Positions 8,794-17,760 of a DNA stretch of 64,000 nt are shown here, one piece after another. The DNA is from Paracoccus tibetensis (GTDB taxonomy: Bacteria > Pseudomonadota > Alphaproteobacteria > Rhodobacterales > Rhodobacteraceae), in contig NZ_FMVT01000003.1 of assembly GCF_900102505.1 (NCBI RefSeq), positions 303,926-367,925 on the forward strand, written 5' to 3'. Position 1 is the first letter of the stretch. Every line of letters begins with the position of its first letter. The notes beneath the pieces were generated by a model, which was given only the letters and a program-made list of their open reading frames with translations, made no database searches and was not told where the DNA came from. The position numbers and the translations under genes were made by a program.

Positions 8794-9533
8794 TCGGCCA
8801 CCGAGAGGGCGCGGGCGGGGCGGCGGCCCTGGCCGTGGACCAGCACGATGGCGAAATAGGGGCAGTCGGCGTCGTCGACCTCGGCCAGGCGGGCGATGCG
8901 CTGGCCGGGCATGGTGCCGCGCTCGATCAGCCACGCGTCCGGCAGGCGTCCAGCGGCAGCCAAGGCGCGGCGCACGCGGGGCAGGTTGCGGCCGGTCTTC
9001 ATGATGACCAGCGCGTCGCTGCCGGCCATGTGGCGTGCCAACTCGGCCTCGGGCAGGGTGCCCATGAGGACCGTCATCACGTCGTCGCCCCAGGTGATCG
9101 GGGTCCCGCTGGCGTGCCAGCAGCCGGCCATGCCGGGGATGCCGGGGATCACATCGACCTGCGCCCGGTCCTTCAGGCGCACGTAGAGATGCATGAACGA
9201 GCCGTAGAAGAACGGGTCCCCCTCGCAGAGGACCACCACGTCGCCGCCCTCGGCCAGCACCGCGAGCCGCGCGGCCCAGTCATCGTAGAAGGCCGAGAGC
9301 AGGTCGTTGTAGAGCGGGCTGTCGAAGGGCAGCTCGGTCGTGACGGGGTACTCCATCGGGTGCTCGACGGCACCTTCGGCGAGCATCCCCTCGACGATGC
9401 GCCGCGCCTGGCCGGGGCGGCCGGGCTTGCGGAAATAGGCGATCTGGCGGGCGGTGCGCACCGCCCGATCGGCCCTGACCGAGATGAGGTCGGGGTCCCC
9501 CGGCCCGAGGCCCGCGCAGATGATGCGTCCCAT
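8790..9533 (-). CDS. cobI: precorrin-2 C(20)-methyltransferase
   Basis: A 247-residue SAM-dependent methylase acting on precorrin-2 to give precorrin-3A, the first dedicated corrin step. The N-terminus MGRIICAGLGPGDPDLISVRA, the central CEGDPFFYGSFMHLY and the SAM-loop VIPGIPGMAGCWHA fit CobI/CbiL. It starts 3 bases after the cobH stop and overlaps cobJ, so it is in the same transcription unit. Confidence 0.95.
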   Translation of the reverse strand: MGRIICAGLGPGDPDLISVRADRAVRTARQIAYFRKPGRPGQARRIVEGMLAEGAVEHPMEYPVTTELPFDSPLYNDLLSAFYDDWAARLAVLAEGGDVVVLCEGDPFFYGSFMHLYVRLKDRAQVDVIPGIPGMAGCWHASGTPITWGDDVMTVLMGTLPEAELARHMAGSDALVIMKTGRNLPRVRRALAAAGRLPDAWLIERGTMPGQRIARLAEVDDADCPYFAIVLVHGQGRRPARALSVAE

Positions 9534-9536
9534 GCG

Positions 9537-10166
9537 CTACTCCTTCCGGCTGGCAAGCGCGTTGATGGCCGCCACGGTGATCGCCGAGCCGCCAAGCCGG
9601 CCGCGCACGATCAGCGACGGGGCGGGCGGGGCTTCCATCAGCGCGTCCTTCGATTCGGCCGCGCCGACGAAGCCCACGGGGCAGCCGATGATGGCGGCGG
9701 GGCGCGGGCAGGCGGGGTCCTCGAGCATGTTCAGCAGATGGAACAGCGCGGTCGGCGCGTTGCCGATGGCAACGACGGCGCCGTCCAGATGCGGGCGCCA
9801 CAGCTCCAGCGCGGCGGCGCTGCGGGTGTTGCCCATCTCGCGCGCGATCTCGGGGGTGCGGGGATCGTTCAGGGTGCAGACGACCGCGTTCGCGGCGGGC
9901 AGGCGCGGGCGGGTGATCCCCTCGCTGACCATGCGCGCATCGCAGAGGATCGGGGCGCCCGCCGCCAGCGCCACGCGGGCGGCCGTCGCCATGCCGGGGG
10001 TGAAGGCGATGTGACGCTCCAGCCCCACCAGCCCGGCGGCATGGATCATGCGAACGGCGACGGGCTCTTCGTCGGCATCGAAGCGCGCCAGATCGGCCTC
10101 GGCCCGGATGGTGGCGAAGGACTGGCGATAGATCGCGGCACCGTCCTTTTCGTAAACATGGGGCAT
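9537..10166 (-). CDS. cobH: precorrin-8X methylmutase
   Basis: A 209-residue enzyme moving the methyl group from C11 to C12 to make hydrogenobyrinic acid. The sequence YEKDGAAIYRQSFATIRAEADL, a central IHAAGLVGLERHIAFTPG with the catalytic His, and AIIGCPVGFVGAAESKDAL are typical of CobH/CbiC. The ATG at 10164-10166 overlaps the cobG stop by one base (TGATG). Confidence 0.95.
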   Translation of the reverse strand: MPHVYEKDGAAIYRQSFATIRAEADLARFDADEEPVAVRMIHAAGLVGLERHIAFTPGMATAARVALAAGAPILCDARMVSEGITRPRLPAANAVVCTLNDPRTPEIAREMGNTRSAAALELWRPHLDGAVVAIGNAPTALFHLLNMLEDPACPRPAAIIGCPVGFVGAAESKDALMEAPPAPSLIVRGRLGGSAITVAAINALASRKE

Positions 10167-11269
10167 CAGAGAACCTTGGGCAGCTGGTCGGGGTGCAGGC
10201 CCCGCAGGGTCGGAGCATCGGCGGCGCGGCCGTGGCGGATCAGGTCGAACCCGGCGGCCGTGGCGGTCAGGGTCAGGTCGGCGGGGCGTGGCCAGGCACA
10301 GCCCTTGGCGCAGCCCGACACATGCAGCACCGCGCCCTTTGGGACAAGCGGCGCCAGGCTGCGGGCGAGGTTTCGCGTCTCGGCCAGCGCGCTGGCGCAG
10401 GCCGGCGCACCGGGGCAGGCGCGCAGGGCAAGGCGCGGATCGGCCGGGTCGAGGATCAGCCCCGGCAGGTCCGGCAGCGCTTGGGCGCCGCTCGCCAGGA
10501 TCATCCGCCACGGCGTCAGGCGCAGGGGCGCGAGGCGGGCAAGGCGGCGCAGCGTGTCCGGCGCGATCTGCCCGAATTCCAGCGCGGCGAGGATGCCGCT
10601 GGCATGGGCGCCCGGCGCGGCGGGCGGGGCGGGCGGATGGGGGGCGAGGCGGGTGCCGCACGGCACGCAGCCGCGCAGGATGAGCGCCCGCATGCGCCCG
10701 CGGCCATTCGTGGCGCCTCCCTGCCCGAGGAACCATCGCGCAAGATCCAGCGCGTCCTGCGGGCCGGAATAGGCTGTCCCGGCTTCCATCCTGTCGGCGC
10801 GGAGGATTGGGCCAGCCGGCCCACGCTCGATGCGGATATCGGCGGGGTCCTCGGACAGGACCGGGCCCGCGCCCGTGTCCACGGCAAAGCCGAACTTCGA
10901 CGGCAGCTCGAGGTCGGAGGTCTCCAGCGCGGCCTCCAGCGCCTCGGCCAGGGCGTCGGCCTCGGGGTCGGCGAAGGGCGTCACCATCACGTTCCGCCGC
11001 CGCTCGACCGCGGCGTCCACGTCGAGCAGCCCTGCCGCCCGCAGGTCCATGAGCAGCGCCGGGTGGCCGGCCGTCGTCACGCCCCGAAGCTGCAGGTTCG
11101 CCCGGCCGGTCAGCTCGATCACCCTGTTTCCATGCGCCTCGGCGGCATCCGCGATGGCGCCCGCCTGCGCGGCATCCAGCCGCCCTCCCCGCGGCCGGAC
11201 TCGAACCACCAGCCCGTCGCCGGATTCCATCGGCGCCAATGCGCCGGGGCACCAGCCGCGGACGGTCAC
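10166..11269 (-). CDS. cobG: precorrin-3B synthase (oxygen-dependent)
   Basis: A 367-residue protein related to nitrite/sulfite reductases that uses molecular oxygen to hydroxylate precorrin-3A. Its presence marks the aerobic pathway. Seen are CPGALAPMESGDGLVVRVRP at the N-terminus, GRANLQLRGV, and C-terminal cysteines in ACPGAPACASALAETR and VSGCAKGCAWP that would ligate the 4Fe-4S cluster. Start is GTG 11267-11269, overlapping the cobN stop as GTGA. A spacer of many Ala/Pro residues lies near the middle. Confidence 0.92.
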   Translation of the reverse strand: MTVRGWCPGALAPMESGDGLVVRVRPRGGRLDAAQAGAIADAAEAHGNRVIELTGRANLQLRGVTTAGHPALLMDLRAAGLLDVDAAVERRRNVMVTPFADPEADALAEALEAALETSDLELPSKFGFAVDTGAGPVLSEDPADIRIERGPAGPILRADRMEAGTAYSGPQDALDLARWFLGQGGATNGRGRMRALILRGCVPCGTRLAPHPPAPPAAPGAHASGILAALEFGQIAPDTLRRLARLAPLRLTPWRMILASGAQALPDLPGLILDPADPRLALRACPGAPACASALAETRNLARSLAPLVPKGAVLHVSGCAKGCAWPRPADLTLTATAAGFDLIRHGRAADAPTLRGLHPDQLPKVL

Positions 11270-14200
11270 AGGGCCACCGCGATGGAGTTGCGCCGCGTCG
11301 CCCACAGCCCCGCCTCGGCCAGCCGCCGGAAGAGGTCCCGCATGGCCGCCAGCGCGCCGGGATTGGCGCCTTCCATGAAGTCCACGATCTCGGGCCGGCC
11401 GAGCGTCGCGTCGTGATAGAGATCGAACAGATGCGTCGGCACGGCCCCCGCCAGATGGGCGAAGGCGGCCAGATGGTCCAGCGTCGCCGCGATCTCGGCC
11501 GCGCCGCGAAATCCGTGCCGGGTCATCCCGTCGGCCCAGGCCGGATCGGCGGCGCGGGCGCGGACGGTGCGCGCGATCTCCTCGGTCAGGCTGCGGGCGC
11601 GGGGGCGGTCCGGCTGCGTCGCGTCCAGATGATAGAGGCTCGCCTGCCCGCCAAGCCGCGCCATCGCGGCGGCAAAGCCCGCCTCGTGGGCGGCATAGTC
11701 GGCGGCCAGCAGCAGGTCGCTCTCGGGCAGGTCCTGGGCATGAACGAAGCTGTCCGCCCGGACCATCCGCGCCTTCAGCCCCGCGCGATCCTCGCGGCTG
11801 GCGCCGTCTGCGCCGATGGCCCAGCTGGAGGCGGCAAGCCAGGCCTCGCCCGCCGCCGCCCGCGCCTCGTCGGTGAAGGTATCGGCGGCGACGCCCATTC
11901 CCAGCCCGTACTGGCCGGGCCGCGGCCCGAAGACCCGCGGCCCGGCGCCGGCATAGGGGTTCATGTCGGCCGCCTCCTCCCGCCCGGCCAGCAGCGCCGC
12001 CCCGGTCTCGAACAGCTGCGCCAGCACCGGGAAGACGTCGCGAAAGAGGCCCGAGACCCGCAGCGTCACGTCGATGCGCGGCCGGTCCAGCAGCGCCAGT
12101 GGCACCGCCTCGACCCCCGAGACACGGCCCGAGCCAGCGTCCCAGACCGGCTTCAGCCCCGCCAGATGCAGCGCCATCGCGAACTCCTCGCCCGCCGTCC
12201 GCATCGTCGCGCTGCCCCACAGATCGACGACCAGCCCCTTAGGCCAGTCGCCGTGATCCTGCAGATGGCGGCGCAAAAGCTCCTCGGCCAGCTTCACCCC
12301 CTGCGCATAAGCGGCGGGCGTCGGCACGGCGCGCGGATCGACGGCAAAGAGGTTCCGCCCCGTCGGCAGTACATCGGACCGCCCCCGGTTCGGCGAGCCC
12401 GAAGGGCCGGGCGCCACGAACCGCCCCGCCAGCGCGCGCATCAGCCCCGCCCGCTCCTCGGCCCCGCAGGCGCCTTGCCCAAAGACATGCAGCCCGTCGC
12501 CGAACTGGCTCTCCTTGATGTCGCAGACGAAGCGGTCGATGCGGGTGATCGCCTCGGCCGCGCTGGCATCCGCTGGCAGACCCAGGTCATCCTCGACCCC
12601 AAGCGCCCGCGCCTCCGCCCGGATGCCGGCAATCAGCCGGTCGCGCCGCGCCGGGTCCAGCCCGTCGGCGGTGGAGTACTCGTCCAGAAGCCGCTCCAGC
12701 CCCGCCATGCCTTCGGGCAGGATTGAGGCCCGCATCGGCGGCGGCAGATGGCCAAGCGTCACCGCCCCGATCCGCCGCTTGGCCTGCGCAGCCTCGCCCG
12801 GATCGTTGACAATGAAGGGGTAGATAACCGGCAGATCGCCCACCAGCGCCTCGGGCCAGCAGTCCTCGGACAGGGCGACGGCCTTGCCCGGCAGCCATTC
12901 CAGCGTCCCATGCGCGCCCATGTGGACCAGCGCATCCGCCTGATCCCGCAGCCACAGGTAGAAGGCGATATAGGCGTGCCGCGGCACGCGGGTCAGGTCG
13001 TGATAGGCGTCCTCGCGACCGGCCCGATGCGCCCGCTCGGGCTGCAGCGCCAGCAGCAACTTCCCCCGCCGCAGCGCCCGGAAGCGGAAGACGCCGCCGG
13101 CGCAATCCGGGTCCGCCTCGGGCGCGCCCCAGGCCGCCGCCAGATCGTCCCGCAGCGCCTGCGGCAACCGCTCCAGCGCGGCACGATACGCCTCGAGCGG
13201 CCACGCCTCGCAAGCCTTGGCCAATCCTGCCGCATCGCCGGGAGCAACGTCATGACCCGCCTCCGCCAGCATCCGCATCATCGCCTCGGCCGAGGCCAGG
13301 GAATCCAGCCCCACCGCATGGGCCATCTGCCAATCCCGCCCCGGATAGGTCGACAGCACCAGCGCCACCCGCCGCGCCTCCGCCGGCATCCGCGCCAAAC
13401 GGGCCCAACCCGCGATCCGCCGCACCGCCGCCCTCACGCGGTCCATGTCCGGCCGGTGCACGAAACGGCTGTATTGCAGCGCCGGATCGCGCGGCGCCAC
13501 GCCCTTGAAGCTGACCACGCCCACGAAGATCCGCCCGTCCACCTCCGGCAGGACGACATTCATCGCCAGGTCCGAAGGCGACAGCCCCCGCTCCGCCTCC
13601 GCCCAATCCCGCCGCCGGTTGGTGGAGAAGGCCACCTGGAAGACCAAACAGGCCCAGCTGAACGGCGCAACGCCCCCATCTTCTGTGCGCAAATATCCCG
13701 GGGGGTCCGGGGGGCTGGCCCCCCGTCCGGCCTTGGCCACGATACCTCCGCCCGAGGAGAAGCCCGTCGCGTTCACCACGAAGGCCGGCTCGGGCAGCGA
13801 GGCCAGCAACGCCTCCACCCCCTCGGCCTTCAGCGAGGGCACGAAGACCCCGACGGCGGCGAAGCCATCGTCCCGCAGCGCCCGGATCAGCGCATCGACC
13901 GGGGCCACATCCGCCGCCGCCAGCCAGCTTCGGTAGAAGACCACGACGGCCTCGGCAGTCTCGGGCGGGGCGGCCAGAACGCCTGCGTCCGGGTCGTAGA
14001 ACCCCATCTGCGGCAGCAGCTTCACGCCCGGCACCGGCGCCGCCTCCAGCCCCGCCGCCAGCGCCAGCTGCGCCAGGGCGGCTTGCGCGGCCACCGCGCC
14101 GCCTTGGTCGCAATGCCGCCGCAACACGCGCAGGACCGAGGCCGGCACCGTCGAGACCTCGTCCAGCCGCGGATCGTCCCGCCCGTCCGCCGGCAGCACC

Positions 14201-14535
14201 GCCAGCGCAATTCCGCGCCGCCGGGCCAGGTCCTGGACCGAGGCCAGCCCATAGGGCCAATAGGCCTCGCCCCCGATCAGCCGGATCAGGATGCCCTTCG
14301 CCCCGCTCAGCGTCTGCTCGAGATAGGTGTCGACCGAAACCGGGTGCCGCAGCGCCACAAGGTTGCACAGGCGCAGCGAGGGCAGCCCGCCCGCCGCCCG
14401 ATGCCATCCTGCCGCGAACGCGCCGAGGTCGCTGTCCGAGAAGGACAGCACCACCAGATCCGCCGGCGTCTGGCCGGGGTCATAGGGGGCGTCCGTCTGG
14501 TCCAGACCGGCGCGTTCGCGGAAGATGACATGCAT
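11266..14535 (-). CDS. cobN: cobaltochelatase, CobN subunit
   Basis: A 1089-residue protein, the large subunit of the ATP-dependent CobNST chelatase that inserts Co2+ into hydrogenobyrinate a,c-diamide. It shows the CobN/BchH-type motifs HMGAHGTLEWLPGKAVALS and YPFIVNDPGEAAQAKRRIGAVTLGH. The C-terminus has GFRGAAEIAATLDHLAAFAH. CobS and CobT are not in the window. Residues about 267-288 are encoded by a dispersed repeat (13672-13735) and read RGASPPDPPGYLRTEDG, an insertion with no obvious relation to the fold. The start overlaps the cobW stop by one base. Confidence 0.95.
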   Translation of the reverse strand: MHVIFRERAGLDQTDAPYDPGQTPADLVVLSFSDSDLGAFAAGWHRAAGGLPSLRLCNLVALRHPVSVDTYLEQTLSGAKGILIRLIGGEAYWPYGLASVQDLARRRGIALAVLPADGRDDPRLDEVSTVPASVLRVLRRHCDQGGAVAAQAALAQLALAAGLEAAPVPGVKLLPQMGFYDPDAGVLAAPPETAEAVVVFYRSWLAAADVAPVDALIRALRDDGFAAVGVFVPSLKAEGVEALLASLPEPAFVVNATGFSSGGGIVAKAGRGASPPDPPGYLRTEDGGVAPFSWACLVFQVAFSTNRRRDWAEAERGLSPSDLAMNVVLPEVDGRIFVGVVSFKGVAPRDPALQYSRFVHRPDMDRVRAAVRRIAGWARLARMPAEARRVALVLSTYPGRDWQMAHAVGLDSLASAEAMMRMLAEAGHDVAPGDAAGLAKACEAWPLEAYRAALERLPQALRDDLAAAWGAPEADPDCAGGVFRFRALRRGKLLLALQPERAHRAGREDAYHDLTRVPRHAYIAFYLWLRDQADALVHMGAHGTLEWLPGKAVALSEDCWPEALVGDLPVIYPFIVNDPGEAAQAKRRIGAVTLGHLPPPMRASILPEGMAGLERLLDEYSTADGLDPARRDRLIAGIRAEARALGVEDDLGLPADASAAEAITRIDRFVCDIKESQFGDGLHVFGQGACGAEERAGLMRALAGRFVAPGPSGSPNRGRSDVLPTGRNLFAVDPRAVPTPAAYAQGVKLAEELLRRHLQDHGDWPKGLVVDLWGSATMRTAGEEFAMALHLAGLKPVWDAGSGRVSGVEAVPLALLDRPRIDVTLRVSGLFRDVFPVLAQLFETGAALLAGREEAADMNPYAGAGPRVFGPRPGQYGLGMGVAADTFTDEARAAAGEAWLAASSWAIGADGASREDRAGLKARMVRADSFVHAQDLPESDLLLAADYAAHEAGFAAAMARLGGQASLYHLDATQPDRPRARSLTEEIARTVRARAADPAWADGMTRHGFRGAAEIAATLDHLAAFAHLAGAVPTHLFDLYHDATLGRPEIVDFMEGANPGALAAMRDLFRRLAEAGLWATRRNSIAVAL
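13672..13735 (-). repeat. dispersed GC-rich hairpin repeat, in-frame copy inside cobN
   Basis: On the minus strand the unit has a GGGGGCCAGCCCCCC hairpin, then GGACCCCCCGGGATATTTG, then a CACAGAAGATGG-like tail. Related copies occur at 26355-26403, 43138-43197 and 55330-55395. This copy keeps the cobN reading frame open and contributes about 21 codons. It resembles the intergenic hairpin repeats common in Rhodobacterales genomes, as far as I recall them. Confidence 0.75.
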
Positions 14536-15578
14536 CAGGCGGGGACACCCTCAAGGACCGCTCGGATCGCGGCCTCGTTCACGTCGTCATGCTCGGCGAT
14601 GACCACGAGGCGCGAGCGGCGCGGCGCCGTCCCCCAGGGCCGGTCGTACTGGTGCCGCACCCGCGCGCCGACCGCCTGCACCAGCAGGCGCATCGGCTTT
14701 CCGGCGACCGCGACATGGCCCTTTACGCGCAGGATGTTCTGCTCGGCGGCCAGCAGGGCGATGCGGTCGGCCAGATCGGCGGGGTCGGTGATCTCGGGCA
14801 GTTCGATCACCAGCGTGTCGAAATCCTCGTGCTCGTGATCGTCCGCGCCGTCGTGATGGCTGGGGCGGGCGTCGAGGTCATCCTCGGCCGCCTTGCCGAG
14901 GCCGAGGATCAGACGCGGGTCCACCGCCCCCTCGGTGATCGTCAGGATGGGCAGGGGACGCGGCGCCTCGGCCTCGATCACGCGGCGGGCGGCGGCGACG
15001 CCGGTCTCGCCCGCGAGGTCCGCCTTGGTCAGCAGCACCACGTCGGCGCAGGCGATCTGGTCCTCGAAGACCTCGGACAGCGGCGTCTCGTGGTCCAGGC
15101 TGTCGTCGGCGGCGCGCTGCGCGTCCACGGCCGCGACATCGGGGGCGAAGCGGCCGGCCGCCACGGCCTCGGCATCGGCCAGGGCGATCACCCCGTCCAC
15201 CGTGATGCGCGAGCGGATCGCCGGCCAGTCGAAGGCCTTCAGCAGCGGCTTCGGCAGCGCGAGGCCCGACGTCTCGATCAGGATGTGGTCGGGCTTTTGC
15301 GGCAGCGCCATCAGCGCCTCGAGCGTCGGGATGAAGTCGTCGGCGACGGTGCAGCAGATGCAACCGTTCGACAGCTCCATGATGTTCTCGGCCGGGCAGC
15401 TTTCATCCGCGCAGCCCTTCAGGATGTCGCCGTCCACGCCCATCGTGCCGAATTCGTTGACGATGACCGCCAGCCGCAACCCCTGCGGATTCTGCATCAG
15501 GTGGCGGATCAGCGTTGTCTTGCCCGAGCCCAGAAAGCCGGTGATGACGGTGACGGGTGTCTTGACCAGATCGGACAT
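14535..15578 (-). CDS. cobW: CobW-type G3E-family GTPase/metallochaperone
   Basis: A 347-residue G3E GTPase thought to deliver cobalt to CobN. It shows the P-loop GFLGSGKTT at residues 14-22, the zinc/cobalt-binding CICC at 73-76, Walker-B-like ILIETSGL, and the guanine motif TKAD. A His/Asp-rich loop (HHDGADDHEHED) precedes the C-terminal domain and may bind metal. GGAG precedes the ATG. It is followed with a one-base overlap by cobN and lies 3 bases after the DUF1636 gene. Confidence 0.94.
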   Translation of the reverse strand: MSDLVKTPVTVITGFLGSGKTTLIRHLMQNPQGLRLAVIVNEFGTMGVDGDILKGCADESCPAENIMELSNGCICCTVADDFIPTLEALMALPQKPDHILIETSGLALPKPLLKAFDWPAIRSRITVDGVIALADAEAVAAGRFAPDVAAVDAQRAADDSLDHETPLSEVFEDQIACADVVLLTKADLAGETGVAAARRVIEAEAPRPLPILTITEGAVDPRLILGLGKAAEDDLDARPSHHDGADDHEHEDFDTLVIELPEITDPADLADRIALLAAEQNILRVKGHVAVAGKPMRLLVQAVGARVRHQYDRPWGTAPRRSRLVVIAEHDDVNEAAIRAVLEGVPA

Positions 15579-15581
15579 GGC

Positions 15582-15956
15582 TTACTCCTGGGGGATCGTC
15601 AGAGGGGGAATGCGGGCAAGGCTCTGCTTGCGGAAGATGGCGGGACGCTCGCGCCAGGGGACGATCCCGTCGGCGCTGGCGGCATAGGCGGCCGCGCCCG
15701 ACAGGATATCGGCGGCGTCCTCGAGGGTCAGGCGGCCGTAGACATAGGACCACTTGCCCGGACCCGTCAGCGCGACCGAGCAGCCCTGCGAGCAGGCCGA
15801 GAGGCATTCGACCCCCCGAAGCTCGACCGCGTCGGGAACGGCGCCGGCCAGCGCCTCCAGCAGCAGCGCGCCGGGGCGGCGGTCGTCGCCCGTCGGATCG
15901 TCGGGCCCGGGTTCGATCCCGCGGCAGGTGGTGCAGACATGCAAGACGGCGCGCAT
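15582..15956 (-). CDS. DUF1636 metal-binding protein of the cob operon
   Basis: A 124-residue protein beginning MRAVLHVCTTCRG, with later cysteines in VECLSACSQGCSVAL. The four-cysteine arrangement resembles thioredoxin-like 2Fe-2S ferredoxins, so iron-sulfur or metal binding is likely. Members of this family sit beside cobW/cobN in alphaproteobacteria. It is the first gene after the 16070-16248 riboswitch. The ATG at 15954-15956 was chosen because the conserved sequence begins there; upstream in-frame ATGs fall in the leader or riboswitch. Function is unknown. Confidence 0.8.
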   Translation of the reverse strand: MRAVLHVCTTCRGIEPGPDDPTGDDRRPGALLLEALAGAVPDAVELRGVECLSACSQGCSVALTGPGKWSYVYGRLTLEDAADILSGAAAYAASADGIVPWRERPAIFRKQSLARIPPLTIPQE

Positions 15957-16069
15957 CGCGGCCCTTTCCGTAACGCTGAGGCGCATGGGGCTGGCCGAAG
16001 ACACCGGCAGGCGCATTGCGCCCCGCCGCCATCTGCCGGTCGCGGAACACCCCGTCCGCCCGTTCAACT

Positions 16070-16248
16070 TCCGCGCTGGCAGGTCTCCCGGCTTGCGGAT
16101 CAGACGGTCGGCCCGCCTTCCCGGCCTGCCCTTGCGGGCGGCGGCCAGTGGCATCGGGCGACCTCTCCGGTTACGGTCGCGGGGGCGGCTGCGTCGCGGG
16201 CCGAGACCCGTCGCATTCCCTCTTCGCCCGCCTTGCAGCGGGCACCAG
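16070..16248 (-). promoter_or_regulatory. cobalamin riboswitch upstream of DUF1636-cobW-cobN
   Basis: On the minus strand the elements are GGTGCCCGCTGC, GAAGAGGGAATGCGAC, CAGCCGCCCCCGCGACCGT, GATGCCACTGGCC and finally AAGCCGGGAGACCTGCC, the B12 box. It lies about 115 bases before the first gene. Repression by B12 should extend through cobW, cobN, cobG, cobH, cobI and cobJ because all junctions overlap or nearly touch. Confidence 0.93.
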
Positions 16249-16257
16249 CACGCGGCT

Positions 16258-16287
16258 ACCAAAGGCCCCGCCGGCCGGATTTGTCAA
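16258..16287 (-). promoter_or_regulatory. putative promoter of the large cob operon
   Basis: A perfect TTGACA lies on the minus strand at 16282-16287, about 35 bases upstream of the aptamer. An 18-base spacer gives only a weak -10 (TTTGGT, 16258-16263). The cobO ribosome site and ATG lie immediately to the right on the plus strand, so the two transcription starts are close. Confidence 0.4.
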
Positions 16288-16305
16288 CCTCAAGGAGCCC
16301 CCGCC

Positions 16306-16935
16306 ATGACCGAGCCCGACGCGACCCTGCCCGAGGACGAGGCCCGCCACGCCGCGAAGATGGCCAAGAAGAAGGCCGCCCGCGACCGGATGATGGATGC
16401 GAAGACGGGCGAGAAGGGGCTGATCATCGTCCATACCGGGCCGGGAAAGGGCAAGTCCTCCAGCGGCTTCGGGATGATCATGCGCTGCATCGCCCATCAG
16501 ATGCCCTGCGCGGTCGTCCAGTTCATCAAGGGCGCGTGGGACACCGGCGAGCGGCGGCTGCTGACGACGCATTTTTCTGACCTCTGCCAGTTCCATTCCA
16601 TGGGCGAGGGCTTCACCTGGGAGACGCAGGACAAGGCCCGCGACATCGCCGCGGCCGAGGCCGGCTGGCGCAAGGCGCAGGAGCTGATCCGCGACCCCTC
16701 GATTCGCATGGTGCTGCTGGACGAGATCAACATCGCCTTCCGCTACGGCTATCTGGATGCGGCCGAGGTGCTGGCCTTTCTTCAGGCCGAGAAGCCGCCC
16801 ATGACCCACGTCGTCCTGACCGGCCGCGGCGCGCCCGAGGCGCTGGTCGAGGCGGCCGATCTGGTCACCGAGATGACGCAGGTCAAGCACCCGTTTCGCG
16901 CCGGAATCAAGGCGCAACCGGGAGTTGAGTTTTGA
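16306..16935 (+). CDS. cobO: cob(I)yrinic acid a,c-diamide adenosyltransferase
   Basis: A 209-residue CobA/CobO/BtuR-type ATP:corrinoid adenosyltransferase that adds the 5'-deoxyadenosyl ligand. The P-loop GPGKGKSSSGFG is near residue 46. WDTGERRLL, VLLDEINIAFRYGYL and VVLTGRGAPEALVEAADLVTEM complete the family pattern. AAGGAG precedes ATG 16306. It is transcribed away from the riboswitch-controlled operon. Confidence 0.95.
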   Translation: MTEPDATLPEDEARHAAKMAKKKAARDRMMDAKTGEKGLIIVHTGPGKGKSSSGFGMIMRCIAHQMPCAVVQFIKGAWDTGERRLLTTHFSDLCQFHSMGEGFTWETQDKARDIAAAEAGWRKAQELIRDPSIRMVLLDEINIAFRYGYLDAAEVLAFLQAEKPPMTHVVLTGRGAPEALVEAADLVTEMTQVKHPFRAGIKAQPGVEF

Positions 16936-17028
16936 TATGACGCGGAAAAAACTCGACGCGGGGTGAACCTGCCCCGCCGCTCGGGGGTTGAGCAGTCACG
17001 TCTTGGTGACGAAGGAGAGACGCTGCTC

Positions 17029-17751
17029 ATGACCCCGCCGCCCCTTCCGCAGGATGCCGCCCTGTTCCTCGACTTCGACGGCTGTCTCGTGGACATCGCG
17101 CCGACGCCCGATTCCGTGACGGTCAGCCCCGAGCTGGCGGCGCGGCTCGACCGGCTTCATGCGCGGCTGGACGGGGCGCTGGCCCTGATCTCGGGCCGCA
17201 ACGTCGAGGACCTGCGCGGCCGCTTCCCCGGCTTTCCCGGCGTCATCGCCGGCAGCCACGGCGCCGAGATGTCGCTGAAGCCCGGCCGGATCGACGCGGC
17301 GCATGGCATCGACTTCGACCTGCTGGCGCTGCACCGGCAGGCACGCGAGCTGGCCGCGCCCCATCCCGCCATCCTCGTCGAGGACAAGCCCCACGGCGTC
17401 GCGCTGCATTACCGGGCCGACCCTTCGCTGCGCGACGTGGTCGAGGACGCGATGCGCCAGCTGGCCGGGGCCTTCCCGGGGCTGGAGCTGCAACCGGCCA
17501 AGATGGCCGTCGAGCTGCGGCCCGCCGGCGTTCGCAAGGACGACGCCCTGGCCCGGCTGATGACCATGCCGCCCTTCGTCGGCCGCATGCCCGTCTATGC
17601 CGGGGACGATTTGACCGACGAGCCCGCGATGGCCGCGGCGCAGGACCAGGGCGGCTTCGCCATCAAGGTGGGCGAGGGGGACAGCGTGGCCCGTCACCGC
17701 CTGCCCGACCCGGCCGCGCTGTCGCGCTGGCTCGATGAAGCGCTGGCATAG
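17029..17751 (+). CDS. otsB: trehalose-phosphatase
   Basis: A 240-residue HAD-superfamily phosphatase that removes phosphate from trehalose 6-phosphate. The catalytic motif DFDGCLVD starts at residue 15. ISGRNVEDLRGRF, GSHGAEM and YAGDDLTDEPA (Mg2+-binding) follow the OtsB pattern. ATG 17029 was chosen for GAAGGAGAG about 10 bases upstream; a longer in-frame ATG at 16963 lacks conserved sequence. otsA follows after 9 bases, so they form an osmo/stress-protection operon. Confidence 0.93.
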   Translation: MTPPPLPQDAALFLDFDGCLVDIAPTPDSVTVSPELAARLDRLHARLDGALALISGRNVEDLRGRFPGFPGVIAGSHGAEMSLKPGRIDAAHGIDFDLLALHRQARELAAPHPAILVEDKPHGVALHYRADPSLRDVVEDAMRQLAGAFPGLELQPAKMAVELRPAGVRKDDALARLMTMPPFVGRMPVYAGDDLTDEPAMAAAQDQGGFAIKVGEGDSVARHRLPDPAALSRWLDEALA

Positions 17752-17760
17752 GATGACCGC

